Below are positions 18,362-26,958 of a DNA stretch of 40,410 nt, one piece after another (within the stretch, counting starts at the first letter, position 1; every line of letters begins with the position of its first letter). The stretch comes from Burkholderiales bacterium. Lineage in GTDB: Bacteria > Pseudomonadota > Gammaproteobacteria > Burkholderiales > Burkholderiaceae_E. The notes beneath the pieces were generated by a model, which was not told the origin of the DNA, did not search any database, and saw only the letters and a list, made by a program, of their open reading frames with translations. The DNA lies in assembly GCA_003818495.1 (NCBI GenBank), contig RPRK01000023.1, positions 1 to 40,410 on the forward strand, in the 5' to 3' direction. Both the position numbers and the translations under genes were made by a program.

Positions 18362-20395
18362 ATGAAGACCTCCTACCTGCTCGTTCCGTTCGCCCCGCTG
18401 GTCGGTGCGCTGCTCGCCGGCCTGTTCGGGCGCGTGCTCGGCCGCACGCTCAGCCACGTCGTGACGATCCTCGGCGTGCTGGTCTCGCTGCTGGCCTCGA
18501 TCACCGTGCTGCGCGACGTGCTCGCGGGCAACACCTTCAACGGCCCGCTCTACACCTGGGCGGTCGTCGACGGCATCAAGTTCGAGGTCGGCTTCCTGAT
18601 CGACGGCCTGACCGCCACGATGATGTGCGTCGTGACCTCGGTGTCGCTGATGGTGCACATCTACACCATCGGCTACATGAAGGACGACGACGGCTACCAG
18701 CGCTTCTTCGCCTACATCAGCCTGTTCACGTTCTCGATGCTGATGCTGGTGATGTCGAACAACTTCCTGCAGCTGTTCTTCGGCTGGGAGGCGGTGGGCC
18801 TGGTGTCGTACCTGCTGATCGGCTTCTGGTACACCCGGCCGACGGCGATCTACGCGAACCTGAAGGCCTTCCTGGTGAACCGGGTCGGCGACTTCGGCTT
18901 CGTGCTCGGCATCGGCCTGGTGGTGGCGTACTTCGGCAGCCTCGACTATGCGGAAGTCTTCAAGGCGGCGCCCGCGCTCGCCGACAAGACGCTGAACCTG
19001 ATGGGCGCGGCGGAATGGTCGCTGCTCACCGTGACCTGCATCTGCCTGTTCATCGGCGCCATGGGCAAGTCGGCGCAGTTCCCGCTGCACGTCTGGCTGC
19101 CCGACTCGATGGAAGGTCCGACGCCGATCTCGGCGCTGATCCACGCGGCCACCATGGTCACCGCGGGGATCTTCATGGTGGCGCGGATGTCGCCGCTGTT
19201 CGAGATGTCCGACACCGCGCTGTCGTTCGTGATGGTCATCGGCGCGATCACCGCGCTGTTCATGGGCTTCCTGGGCATCGTCCAGAACGACATCAAGCGC
19301 GTCGTCGCGTACTCCACGCTGTCGCAGCTCGGCTACATGACGGTGGCACTCGGCGCGTCGGCGTACTCGGTCGCGATCTTCCACCTGATGACGCACGCCT
19401 TCTTCAAGGCGCTGCTCTTCCTGGCCGCGGGGTCGGTGATCATCGGGATGCATCACGATCAGGACATCCGCAACATGGGCGGGCTGCGCAAGTACATGCC
19501 CATCACCTGGATCACCTCGCTGCTGGGCTCGCTCGCGCTGATCGGGACGCCGTTCTTCTCGGGGTTCTACTCCAAGGACTCGATCATCGAGGCGGTGAAG
19601 TTCTCGACGATCCCCGGGTCGGGCTTCGCCTACTTCGCGGTGATGGTCGGCGTGTTCGTGACCGCGTTCTACTCGTTCCGGATGTACTTCCTGGTCTTCC
19701 ACGGCAAGGAGCGCTTCGCGACCGACGGCCATGGCGGGCACGGCCACGGGCACGACGCCCACGGTCACGGAGACCACAAGCACGACGATCACGGTCACCA
19801 CGGCGGCGGGCTGCCGCACGAGAGTCCCGCGGTGATCACCGTGCCGCTGATGCTGCTCGCGATCCCGTCGGTGCTGATCGGCCTGTACACCATCGGTCCG
19901 ATGCTGTTCGGGGACTTCTTCAAGGGGATCATCCACGTCGACGCCACCCGCCATGGCGCGATGGCGGGGCTCGCCGAGCATTTCCACGGCTGGGCGGCGA
20001 TGGGCGTGCACGCGCTGCTCACGCCGGTGTTCTGGCTGGCGCTCGGGGGCGTCGCGGCGGCCTACTACTGCTACCTGGTCAACCCGGCCGTGCCGGCCGC
20101 CATCTCCCGCAGGCTCGCCCCGATCCAGACCCTCCTCGACAACAAGTACTACCTCGATCGCTTCAACGAGGTGTTCTTCGCAGGAGGCGCCCGGTCGCTG
20201 GGGGCCGGTCTGTGGAAGGTGGGCGACCAGACCCTCATCGACGGCATCGCGGTCAACGGCAGCGCGAGGCTGGTCGGCTGGCTCGCGGGCGCGCTTCGCC
20301 TGATCCAGTCCGGCTACATCTACCACTACGCGATCGCGATGATCGTCGGGGTGGCGGTGCTGGTCTGGTGGTTCGTGCCGTTGGCCGCGCGCTGA
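18362..20395 (+). CDS. nuoL: NADH-quinone oxidoreductase subunit L
   Basis: Largest antiporter-like, proton-pumping subunit. 677 residues. Core motifs: NFLQLFFGWEAVGLVSYLLIGFWYTRP (key Glu), MGKSAQFPLHVWLPDSMEGPTPISALIHAATMVTAG (key Lys and His) and KRVVAYSTLSQLGYM. A hydrophilic loop at about residues 455-485 carries about a dozen histidines alternating with Gly/Asp. The C-terminal part (about 580-677) includes the lateral helix and last transmembrane helix. Short His-rich loops here are known in related NuoL proteins; this one seems long. Confidence 0.96.
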   Translation: MKTSYLLVPFAPLVGALLAGLFGRVLGRTLSHVVTILGVLVSLLASITVLRDVLAGNTFNGPLYTWAVVDGIKFEVGFLIDGLTATMMCVVTSVSLMVHIYTIGYMKDDDGYQRFFAYISLFTFSMLMLVMSNNFLQLFFGWEAVGLVSYLLIGFWYTRPTAIYANLKAFLVNRVGDFGFVLGIGLVVAYFGSLDYAEVFKAAPALADKTLNLMGAAEWSLLTVTCICLFIGAMGKSAQFPLHVWLPDSMEGPTPISALIHAATMVTAGIFMVARMSPLFEMSDTALSFVMVIGAITALFMGFLGIVQNDIKRVVAYSTLSQLGYMTVALGASAYSVAIFHLMTHAFFKALLFLAAGSVIIGMHHDQDIRNMGGLRKYMPITWITSLLGSLALIGTPFFSGFYSKDSIIEAVKFSTIPGSGFAYFAVMVGVFVTAFYSFRMYFLVFHGKERFATDGHGGHGHGHDAHGHGDHKHDDHGHHGGGLPHESPAVITVPLMLLAIPSVLIGLYTIGPMLFGDFFKGIIHVDATRHGAMAGLAEHFHGWAAMGVHALLTPVFWLALGGVAAAYYCYLVNPAVPAAISRRLAPIQTLLDNKYYLDRFNEVFFAGGARSLGAGLWKVGDQTLIDGIAVNGSARLVGWLAGALRLIQSGYIYHYAIAMIVGVAVLVWWFVPLAAR

Positions 20396-20414
20396 CGGAC
20401 ACGGGGACACGACT

Positions 20415-21902
20415 ATGACCACCTCCGTTTCCTTCCTCAGCGCCGCGATCTGGATCCCGATCCTCGCCGGTCTGTTCATCCTGGCGTTCGGCAACGACCG
20501 CAACGGCGCCGTCGTGCGCACCGTCTCGCTCGTCGGTGCGCTGGGCGGGTTCCTGGCGACGATCCCGCTCTACACCCGGTTCGACGTGACCTCGGCGGAG
20601 ATGCAGTTCGTCGAGAAGATGCCCTGGATCGATCGCTTCGGCGTCGACTACCACCTCGGTGTCGACGGCATCTCGGTCTGGTTCGTGCTGCTGACCGCGT
20701 TCATCACCGTGGTCGTCGTCGTGGCGGGCTGGAAGGTGATCGAGGAGCGGGTCGCCGGCTACATGGCGGCGTTCCTGATCCTCTCCGGCCTGATGGTGGG
20801 CGTGTTCTCCGCGCTCGACGGACTGCTGTTCTACGTCTTCTTCGAGGCGACCCTGATCCCGATGTACGTGATCATCGGCATCTGGGGCGGGCCCAACCGC
20901 GTGTATGCGGCGTTCAAGTTCTTTCTCTACACGCTGCTCGGATCGCTGCTGACGCTGGTCGCGATCATCTTCCTGTACCTGAAGTCGGGGACGTTCTCGA
21001 TCCTCGAGTGGCACCAGGTGCCGCTGTCGATGTCCGAGCAGATGGCGATCTTCTTCGCGTTCCTGCTGGCGTTCGCGGTGAAGGTGCCGATGTGGCCGGT
21101 GCACACCTGGCTGCCCGATGCGCACGTCGAGGCGCCCACCGGCGGTTCGGTCGTGCTGGCCGCGATCATGCTGAAGCTCGGCGCCTACGGGTTCCTGCGG
21201 CTGTCGCTGCCGATCGTGCCCGATGCCAGCCAGGCGCTGTCGGGCTTCATGATCACGCTGTCGCTGATCGCGGTGGTCTACATCGGGCTGGTCGCGCTGG
21301 TGCAGACCGACATGAAGAAGCTCGTCGCCTATTCGTCGATCGCGCACATGGGCTTCGTCACGCTGGGCTTCTTCATGTTCGAGCAGCTCGGCATGCAGGG
21401 CGGCATCGTCCAGATGATCTCGCACGGCTTCATCTCGGGTGCGATGTTCCTGTGCATCGGCGTGCTCTACGACCGCATGCACAGCCGCCGCATCGCCGAC
21501 TACGGCGGCGTGGTCAACACCATGCCCAAGTTCGCCGCGCTGTTCATGCTCTTCACGATGGCCAACGCCGGCCTGCCGGCGACCTCGGGCTTCGTGGGCG
21601 AGTTCATGGTCATCCTCGGTGCGGTGAAGTTCAACTTCTGGATCGCGGCGATCGCCTCCACCACGCTGATCTTCGGCGCGGCCTATTCGCTCTGGATGTA
21701 CAAGCGGGTGGTGTTCGGCGAGATCGCCAACGACGAGGTCCGCGCGCTCAAGGACGTCGACGCGCGCGAGTTCTGGATGCTGGCCGTCCTGGCGGCCGCC
21801 GTGCTGGCGATGGGCCTGTGGCCCAAGCCGTTCACCGACGTCTCCGAGGCGTCGGTGCGGGCGCTGCTCGACCACGTCGCCATCTCCAAGATCGCCGAGT
21901 GA
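20415..21902 (+). CDS. nuoM: NADH-quinone oxidoreductase subunit M
   Basis: Second antiporter-like pump subunit. 495 residues, about 14 transmembrane helices. Motifs: [21 protein letters not shown] (key Glu), [42 protein letters not shown] (key Lys) and [18 protein letters not shown]. Nineteen bases after nuoL and 5 before nuoN. Confidence 0.97.
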   Translation: MTTSVSFLSAAIWIPILAGLFILAFGNDRNGAVVRTVSLVGALGGFLATIPLYTRFDVTSAEMQFVEKMPWIDRFGVDYHLGVDGISVWFVLLTAFITVVVVVAGWKVIEERVAGYMAAFLILSGLMVGVFSALDGLLFYVFFEATLIPMYVIIGIWGGPNRVYAAFKFFLYTLLGSLLTLVAIIFLYLKSGTFSILEWHQVPLSMSEQMAIFFAFLLAFAVKVPMWPVHTWLPDAHVEAPTGGSVVLAAIMLKLGAYGFLRLSLPIVPDASQALSGFMITLSLIAVVYIGLVALVQTDMKKLVAYSSIAHMGFVTLGFFMFEQLGMQGGIVQMISHGFISGAMFLCIGVLYDRMHSRRIADYGGVVNTMPKFAALFMLFTMANAGLPATSGFVGEFMVILGAVKFNFWIAAIASTTLIFGAAYSLWMYKRVVFGEIANDEVRALKDVDAREFWMLAVLAAAVLAMGLWPKPFTDVSEASVRALLDHVAISKIAE

Positions 21903-21907
21903 CCCCG

Positions 21908-23386
21908 ATGGACAAGCTCAACATCACCGCCGCGCTGCCGGAGATCCTGCTGCTGCTGGCGGCCTGCGTGGTGCTGCTCGTCGACGTCTTCGCCAAGCGC
22001 GTCGACGGCGAGGAGACGAAGATCGATCGGCTGGCGATCGCGCTGCTGCTGCTGCCGGCCGCGGCCACGATCTGGCAGATCGGCACGCCCGCGCAGGTGG
22101 CGTTCAACGGCATGTACGTGGCCGACGGGCTCGGCCACGTGCTCAAGCTCGTGTCCTACCTGTCGGTGGCCGCCACGCTGGTGTATGCGCGCGGCTATGC
22201 GGTCGACCGCGGCATGCATCGCGGCGAGCTGTACGCGCTGGCACTGTTCGCGCTGCTCGGCCAGATGATCATGATCTCCGCGGGCAACCTGCTGGTGGTC
22301 TACCTGGGGCTGGAGCTGATGTCGCTGTCGCTCTACGCCCTGGCCGCGCTGCGCCGCGACCATGCGGTGTCGACCGAGGCGGCCATCAAGTACTTCGTGC
22401 TGGGCGCGCTCGCCTCGGGCTTCCTGCTCTACGGCATGTCGATGCTCTACGGCGGCACGGGCACCCTCGATCTGGACCGCATCGCATCGTCGATGGGCGG
22501 GCGCACGCCTGCGAACACGACGGTCATCGTCTTCGGCGTGGTGTTCATCGTCTCGGGCCTGGCCTTCAAGTTCGGTGCCGTGCCGTTCCACATGTGGGTG
22601 CCCGACGTCTACCAGGGCACGCCGACCGTGGCGACGCTGCTGATCGCCTCGGCGCCGAAGATCGCCACCTTCGCGATCGCGTTCCGCATGCTCGCCGAGG
22701 CCCTGCCTTCGGTCGCCACCGACTGGCAGCAGATGCTGCTGATACTGTCCGTGCTGTCGATGATCGTCGGCAACCTGGTCGCGATCGCGCAGACGAACCT
22801 CAAGCGGATGCTGGCGTACTCGACGATCGCGCAGGTCGGCTTCGTGCTGCTCGGCATGCTCTCGGGCGTCGTCGGCGGCAGCACCGACGGCATGGCCGAC
22901 GCCTGGAGCGCGTCGATGTTCTACGTCGTCACCTACGTGCTGACGACGCTCGGCACCTTCGGCGTGATCCTGCTGGTGGCCCGCAAGGGCCACGAGGCCG
23001 AGGACATCGACGACCTCAAGGGCCTGTCGCGCCGCAGTCCCGGCCTGGCTTTCGTGATGCTGCTGCTGATGTTCTCGCTGGCGGGGATTCCGCCCACGGT
23101 CGGCTTCTACGCGAAGCTGGCGGTGCTGCAGTCCGTGGTCGAGGCGGGCATGACCTGGCTCGCCATCCTCGCGGTGCTGGTCTCGCTGATCGGTGCGTTC
23201 TACTACCTGCGCATCGTCAAGACCGTCTACTTCGACGAGCCGACGGACACCGGGCTCATCGCACCGGCGCCCGGGGCCCGCGCGGTGATGGCGGTCAACG
23301 GCGCGCTGATCCTGCTGCTCGGGCTGGTGCCCGGCCCGCTGATGACGCTGTGCCTCGGCGCGGTGCGTCAGGCCTTCGGGATCTGA
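21908..23386 (+). CDS. nuoN: NADH-quinone oxidoreductase subunit N
   Basis: Third antiporter-like pump subunit and last of the nuo genes. 492 residues from the ATG at 21908; the longer open frame upstream is antiparallel noise over nuoM. Motifs: [56 protein letters not shown] and [17 protein letters not shown]. About 14 transmembrane helices. The Nudix gene starts 31 bases later without a visible terminator, so it may be co-transcribed. The small DUF2818 gene that I recall after nuoN in some relatives is absent. Confidence 0.97.
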   Translation: MDKLNITAALPEILLLLAACVVLLVDVFAKRVDGEETKIDRLAIALLLLPAAATIWQIGTPAQVAFNGMYVADGLGHVLKLVSYLSVAATLVYARGYAVDRGMHRGELYALALFALLGQMIMISAGNLLVVYLGLELMSLSLYALAALRRDHAVSTEAAIKYFVLGALASGFLLYGMSMLYGGTGTLDLDRIASSMGGRTPANTTVIVFGVVFIVSGLAFKFGAVPFHMWVPDVYQGTPTVATLLIASAPKIATFAIAFRMLAEALPSVATDWQQMLLILSVLSMIVGNLVAIAQTNLKRMLAYSTIAQVGFVLLGMLSGVVGGSTDGMADAWSASMFYVVTYVLTTLGTFGVILLVARKGHEAEDIDDLKGLSRRSPGLAFVMLLLMFSLAGIPPTVGFYAKLAVLQSVVEAGMTWLAILAVLVSLIGAFYYLRIVKTVYFDEPTDTGLIAPAPGARAVMAVNGALILLLGLVPGPLMTLCLGAVRQAFGI

Positions 23387-23417
23387 CCGAGGTCCGGTCC
23401 TTGCCTGGCCGGTCCGG

Positions 23418-23993
23418 ATGAGCGATCACCTCGAAGAGAAGACCGTCGAGTCGGAACTGGTCTACCAGGGCCTGTTCCTGAAGCTCCGCAAGGACACCGC
23501 CCGCCTGCCCGACGGATCCCTGCACGGCCGTGAATGGGTGATGCACCCCGGGGCCGCCGCGATGCTGCCGGTGGCCGACGACGGCCGCGTGCTGATGGTC
23601 CGGCAGTGGCGCTATGCGATGCGCCGGGCCTACCTCGAGATCCCCGCGGGCAAGATCGATCCGGGCGAGACCTCGCTGCAGACCGCCAAGCGCGAGCTGC
23701 TCGAGGAGACCGGCCATGCCGCGCGCGAGTGGGCGCCGCTGGTGCAGATCCATCCGGCGATCGGCTTCTCCAACGAGGTGATCGACATCTTCGTCGCGCG
23801 CGGGCTGGAGCGGCGGGCCGAGGCCGCGCCTGATCACGGCGAGCTGATCGACGTCGAGTGGGCGACGGTGGGCGAGCTGGTCGACGCGCTGCGCGCCGGG
23901 CAACTGCCCGACGTCAAGACGCACATCGCGGTCATGCACCTGCAGCGGATGGTCGAGGGCGACTGGCCCTGGCCGGCGTTCGAGCCCGCCTGA
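23418..23993 (+). CDS. Nudix hydrolase, ADP-ribose pyrophosphatase type
   Basis: Probably splits ADP-ribose or a related NDP-sugar into AMP and a sugar phosphate. 191 residues. A complete Nudix box G-x5-E-x7-REUxEExGU lies at residues 78-100 (Gly78, Glu84, Arg92-Glu93, Glu96-Glu97, Gly99). The N-terminal beta domain (TVESELVYQGLFLKLRKDTARLPDGS) and the proline-containing RRAYLEIPAGKIDPGE are typical of NudF/ADPRase enzymes. The context after nuo suits NAD(H)-derivative housecleaning, but that is inference. The C-terminal codons run into a 16-bp tandem repeat. Confidence 0.9.
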   Translation: MSDHLEEKTVESELVYQGLFLKLRKDTARLPDGSLHGREWVMHPGAAAMLPVADDGRVLMVRQWRYAMRRAYLEIPAGKIDPGETSLQTAKRELLEETGHAAREWAPLVQIHPAIGFSNEVIDIFVARGLERRAEAAPDHGELIDVEWATVGELVDALRAGQLPDVKTHIAVMHLQRMVEGDWPWPAFEPA

Positions 23994-24034
23994 GTCCGAG
24001 CCCGCCTGAGGCGGAGTCCGCCTGAGGCGGAGTC
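23981..24034 (+). repeat. 16-bp tandem repeat with two hairpins after the Nudix gene
   Basis: Units at 23981-23996, 23997-24012 and 24013-24028, with a partial unit after that, share the core CCGCCTGAG. The first unit holds the last Nudix codons and the stop. Two perfect hairpins arise: CCGCC-TGA-GGCGG (24002-24014) and TCCGCC-TGA-GGCGGA (24017-24031). No T-tract follows. They may act as a weak terminator or an mRNA-stabilising element. Confidence 0.6.
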
Positions 24035-24047
24035 AGTCGAGTCCGAT

Positions 24048-24062
24048 CCCGGCTTGGCCGGG
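24048..24062 (+). other. Short GC hairpin before the BrkB-type gene
   Basis: CCCGGC-TTG-GCCGGG, a perfect 6-bp stem with a 3-base loop, just downstream of the tandem repeat. It is the third hairpin within 61 bases. No T-tract; its role is unknown. Confidence 0.4.
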
Positions 24063-24088
24063 CATGCCGATTGCCGCTGCCCGGGCGC

Positions 24089-25000
24089 ATGCGGCGAAAG
24101 ACCTGGTCCATCATGCGCAAGCTCGGGCGCGCCACCGCCACCGCAGGCGTGCGCTGGATCGACGAGCGCTGCCCGACGATGGCCGCCGCGGTCGCCTTCT
24201 TCGCGGCCTTCTCGCTCGCGCCCACGCTGGTGATCGTCATCGCGATCGGCGGCGCGTTCTTCGGGCCCGAGGCGGTGCGCGGTCAGCTCGTCGGGCAGCT
24301 GACCGGGCTGATCGGCGAGGAGGGCGCGCTCGCGGTCCAGGGCCTGATCCAGAGCGCGTGGCTGGCCGAGGGCAGCCTGCTGAAGACGCTGCTGTCGGTC
24401 GCGACGCTGCTGATCGGCGCCTCGGCGGTGTTCGCGGAACTCAGCGAGGACGTGAACCTGCTCTGGAAGGTGCCGCCGCGGCCCGGGGACGGGGCGGTCA
24501 GCGCATTCCTGCGGGTGCGACTGCTGTCGATCGGGCTGGTCGTGGGCGTCGGGTTCCTGCTGGTGGTTTCGCTGGTGCTCGATACGGTGGTGACCGCGCT
24601 GCAGGACCTGATGTGGCCGCCCGACGACGCGGTCCGCCTGCTGATGGGCGTGGTGAACGAGGCCAGCTCGCTGCTGCTGCTCGGGGGAACGTTCGCGCTG
24701 CTGATGAAGGCGATGCCGAGGGCCCGCGTGCAGTGGCAGGAGGTCACGCTCGGCGCGTCGGTCGCGGCGGTGCTGTTCGTGGTCGGCAAGAGCCTCTTCG
24801 GGCTGTACCTCGCGCGGGCCGGCACGGTCGATGCGTTCGGCGCGGCGGGGTCGCTCGCGGTGCTGCTGATGTGGCTGTTCTACTCCGCCGCGGTGTTCCT
24901 GTACGGCGTGGCCTTCGCGCGGGCCTGGAGCGAGCAGAACGTTCCGAGCCTGCCGGAGACGCCCGCCACGGCTGCGGCCGCGGGGCCGGATATGCGATGA
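24089..25000 (+). CDS. YihY/BrkB family inner-membrane protein
   Basis: 303 residues from the ATG at 24089. Other possible starts are a TTG at 24071 and an ATG at 24113; no ribosome site decides between them. The family's first-helix motif is clear: RWIDERCPTMAAAVAFFAAFSLAPTLVIVIAIGGAFFG (about 21-58). Further motifs are LLIGASAVFAELSEDVNLLWKV and the last helices with FLYGVAFARAWSEQ. About six transmembrane segments. Once annotated as ribonuclease BN, but the family is now treated as membrane proteins of unclear, possibly transport, function. Ends 10 bases before tRNA-Ser. Confidence 0.88.
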   Translation: MRRKTWSIMRKLGRATATAGVRWIDERCPTMAAAVAFFAAFSLAPTLVIVIAIGGAFFGPEAVRGQLVGQLTGLIGEEGALAVQGLIQSAWLAEGSLLKTLLSVATLLIGASAVFAELSEDVNLLWKVPPRPGDGAVSAFLRVRLLSIGLVVGVGFLLVVSLVLDTVVTALQDLMWPPDDAVRLLMGVVNEASSLLLLGGTFALLMKAMPRARVQWQEVTLGASVAAVLFVVGKSLFGLYLARAGTVDAFGAAGSLAVLLMWLFYSAAVFLYGVAFARAWSEQNVPSLPETPATAAAAGPDMR

Positions 25001-25010
25001 TCGGCGGGTC

Positions 25011-25098
25011 GGAGGGCTGGCAGAGCGGTCGAATGCGGCGGTCTTGAAAACCGTTGAACCGCAAGGTTCCGGGGGTTCGAATCCCTCGCCCTCCGCCA
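25011..25098 (+). tRNA. tRNA-Ser (anticodon UGA)
   Basis: 88 bases with encoded CCA. The acceptor stem GGAGGGC pairs with GCCCTCC, then G73 and CCA. Anticodon loop CTTGAAA with TGA at 25045-25047; the stem GCGGT/ACCGT has one G-U pair. A long variable arm and a T arm with GGTTCGAATCC are present, typical of class II tRNA-Ser. Reads UCA and probably other UCN codons. Confidence 0.97.
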
Positions 25099-25118
25099 TT
25101 CATGCACAGATGCACGAC

Positions 25119-25136
25119 GGTTCACGGCGCTGTCAC
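25119..25136 (+). promoter_or_regulatory. Possible Pho box upstream of phoD
   Basis: GGTTCAC-GGCG-CTGTCAC: two 7-base repeats spaced 11 bases apart, as in PhoB boxes (CTGTCAT/C repeats with 4-base spacers). The second repeat is perfect and the first matches 4 of 7. It sits 40 bases before the ATG of a PhoD phosphatase, a typical PhoB target. Confidence 0.4.
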
Positions 25137-25176
25137 CTCCGACATGCGTAATCGGGCTCCCCACAAGGAGTCTTCG

Positions 25177-26958
25177 ATGGATCCGCGTTCCGATCGTCGT
25201 GCATTCATCGTCCGGTCTGCTTCGGCAGTCGCGACCGTCGTCGCAGGTGCCGGACTCGCGGCCTGCGGCAGCGACGACGCGCCGCCCGCGGAGTTCAAGT
25301 ACGGCGTGGCGAGCGGTGATCCGCTCGCCGATCGCGTGATCCTGTGGACCCACGCGAAGGCCGCGGACCGGAGCGACCCGATCCCCCTCACGTGGCAGGT
25401 CGCGACCGACGCGTCGTTCGCGTCGGTGATCGCCTCGGGGCGGATCCAGGCCACGTCCGACACCGGGCACACCGCCAAGGTCGATGCGATCGGCCTCGCT
25501 GCGGGCACCGCCTATTTCTATCGGTTCTTCGACGAGGTGGGCAGCATCTCCCCCGTCGGGACGACCCGCACGTTGCCCAAGGCGGACGCGACCTCGGTGA
25601 AGTTCGCGGTGTTCTCGTGCTCGTTGTATCCCGCCGGTTTCTTCAATGCATACGATGCGGCGGTCAAGTCGGACGCGCAGTACGCGCTGCACCTGGGCGA
25701 CTACATCTACGAGTACGGCGCCGAGGCGACGGGGTTCGGCAACGCCGACGCCGTGTCGCTCGGGCGGGTGGTCAGCCCGGCGAAGGAGATCGTGTCGCTC
25801 GACGACTACCGGACCCGCTACGCGCAATACCGCGCGGATCCGATGCTGCAGGCGCTGCATGCCAAGATGCCGATGATCGCGGTCTGGGACGACCACGAGT
25901 TCACGAACAACGCCTGGACGGGCGGCGCCGAGAACCACACGTCCGCGACCGAGGGCGACTGGACCGCGCGCAAGACGGCGGCCGCACGCGCCTGGCACGA
26001 ATGGCTGCCGACGCGACCCGACTCGAGCGGCGATCTGCTGAAGATCTATCGGCGCTTCGACTTCGCATCGCTGCTCACGCTGCACATGCTTGACACTCGA
26101 ATCGAGGGCCGCGACCGGCAGTACGACGACTTCGGCGACGCCGACGGCGGACTGTCGCGCGACGCGACGGCGCTGGCGACCGGTGCCGATACGTCCCGCC
26201 GCTTGATCAGCGCCACCCAGCAGGCGTGGCTGATCGACGGCGTGATCCGCTCGAACGCGACCTGGCAGGTGCTCGGCAACCAGGACATCATGGCGCGGAT
26301 GTGGCTGCCCGCGTCGGTGCTGCAGGCGCAGAACGCTGCATTGGCCTCGCCGACCGCGCAGAATCAGGCGGCGGTCTCGTCCGCGATCTCCGCCTACCTC
26401 GGTGCCAAGGCCGTGCGGGCATCCGCCGGCGCGGGCGCCCTCAGCGCCAGCCAGGCGGCGCTGCTGTCGACGACGACGAACCCGCGTCTGCCGTACAACC
26501 TCGACGCCTGGGACGGCTATCCGTCGAACCGCGAGGCGATCCTGCAGACGATCAAGGCGCAGGGCCGGCGTCTCGTCACGCTGTCGGGCGACTCGCACAA
26601 CGGCTGGTTCGCGAATCTCACGACGCTCGCGGGCGAGAAGGTCGGCGTCGAGTTCGCGGGCACCTCGGTCACGTCGCCGGGCTTCGAGAGCGTCGGTCTG
26701 GGCCCGCTCGCGGGTTCGCTCGACGGCAGCGCACTCGCCGCGCAACTGGGCAACGCGGCGATCGGCGCCGGCCTGGGCCTCGTCGACGACCTCAACTACG
26801 TCGACACGGTCCGCCGAGGCTACCTGCTGCTCACCGTCACCGCGACGTCGGTGAAAGGCGAGTATGCCTACGTCGACACGATCAAGAGCCGGACCTACTC
26901 GGTCAGCGTGGGCCGGACCGTCACAGTGTCGGACACGGGCACGATCGCCTACGCCTGA
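25177..26958 (+). CDS. phoD: PhoD-type alkaline phosphatase/phosphodiesterase, exported
   Basis: 593 residues from an ATG with a strong ribosome site (AAGGAG, 25165-25170). The N-terminus has a Tat-like twin arginine (SDRRAFIV, residues 5-12) and ends in a lipobox LAAC with Cys30, so it is probably a Tat-exported lipoprotein. The PhoD N-terminal domain spans about 38-130 (FKYGVASGDPLADRVILWTHA). The metallophosphatase domain follows, with FSCSLYPAGFF, LHLGDYIYEYG, WDDHEFTNNAW and LSGDSHNGWFANL, the Fe/Ca-binding motifs of PhoD. It would release phosphate from phosphodiesters or monoesters outside the cytoplasm. Expression is probably phosphate-regulated (possible Pho box). The last 10 bases overlap the converging pyruvate kinase-like gene. 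Confidence 0.93.
   Translation: MDPRSDRRAFIVRSASAVATVVAGAGLAACGSDDAPPAEFKYGVASGDPLADRVILWTHAKAADRSDPIPLTWQVATDASFASVIASGRIQATSDTGHTAKVDAIGLAAGTAYFYRFFDEVGSISPVGTTRTLPKADATSVKFAVFSCSLYPAGFFNAYDAAVKSDAQYALHLGDYIYEYGAEATGFGNADAVSLGRVVSPAKEIVSLDDYRTRYAQYRADPMLQALHAKMPMIAVWDDHEFTNNAWTGGAENHTSATEGDWTARKTAAARAWHEWLPTRPDSSGDLLKIYRRFDFASLLTLHMLDTRIEGRDRQYDDFGDADGGLSRDATALATGADTSRRLISATQQAWLIDGVIRSNATWQVLGNQDIMARMWLPASVLQAQNAALASPTAQNQAAVSSAISAYLGAKAVRASAGAGALSASQAALLSTTTNPRLPYNLDAWDGYPSNREAILQTIKAQGRRLVTLSGDSHNGWFANLTTLAGEKVGVEFAGTSVTSPGFESVGLGPLAGSLDGSALAAQLGNAAIGAGLGLVDDLNYVDTVRRGYLLLTVTATSVKGEYAYVDTIKSRTYSVSVGRTVTVSDTGTIAYA

Noticed and set aside
17804-20521. 905-residue minus-strand frame across nuoJ-nuoL
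   Set aside because: Antisense to three well-supported genes, with extreme His/Arg/Asp/Gln composition and no recognisable domain.
23981-24034. CRISPR-like array
   Set aside because: The units are directly adjacent with no spacers and are only 16 bases long.
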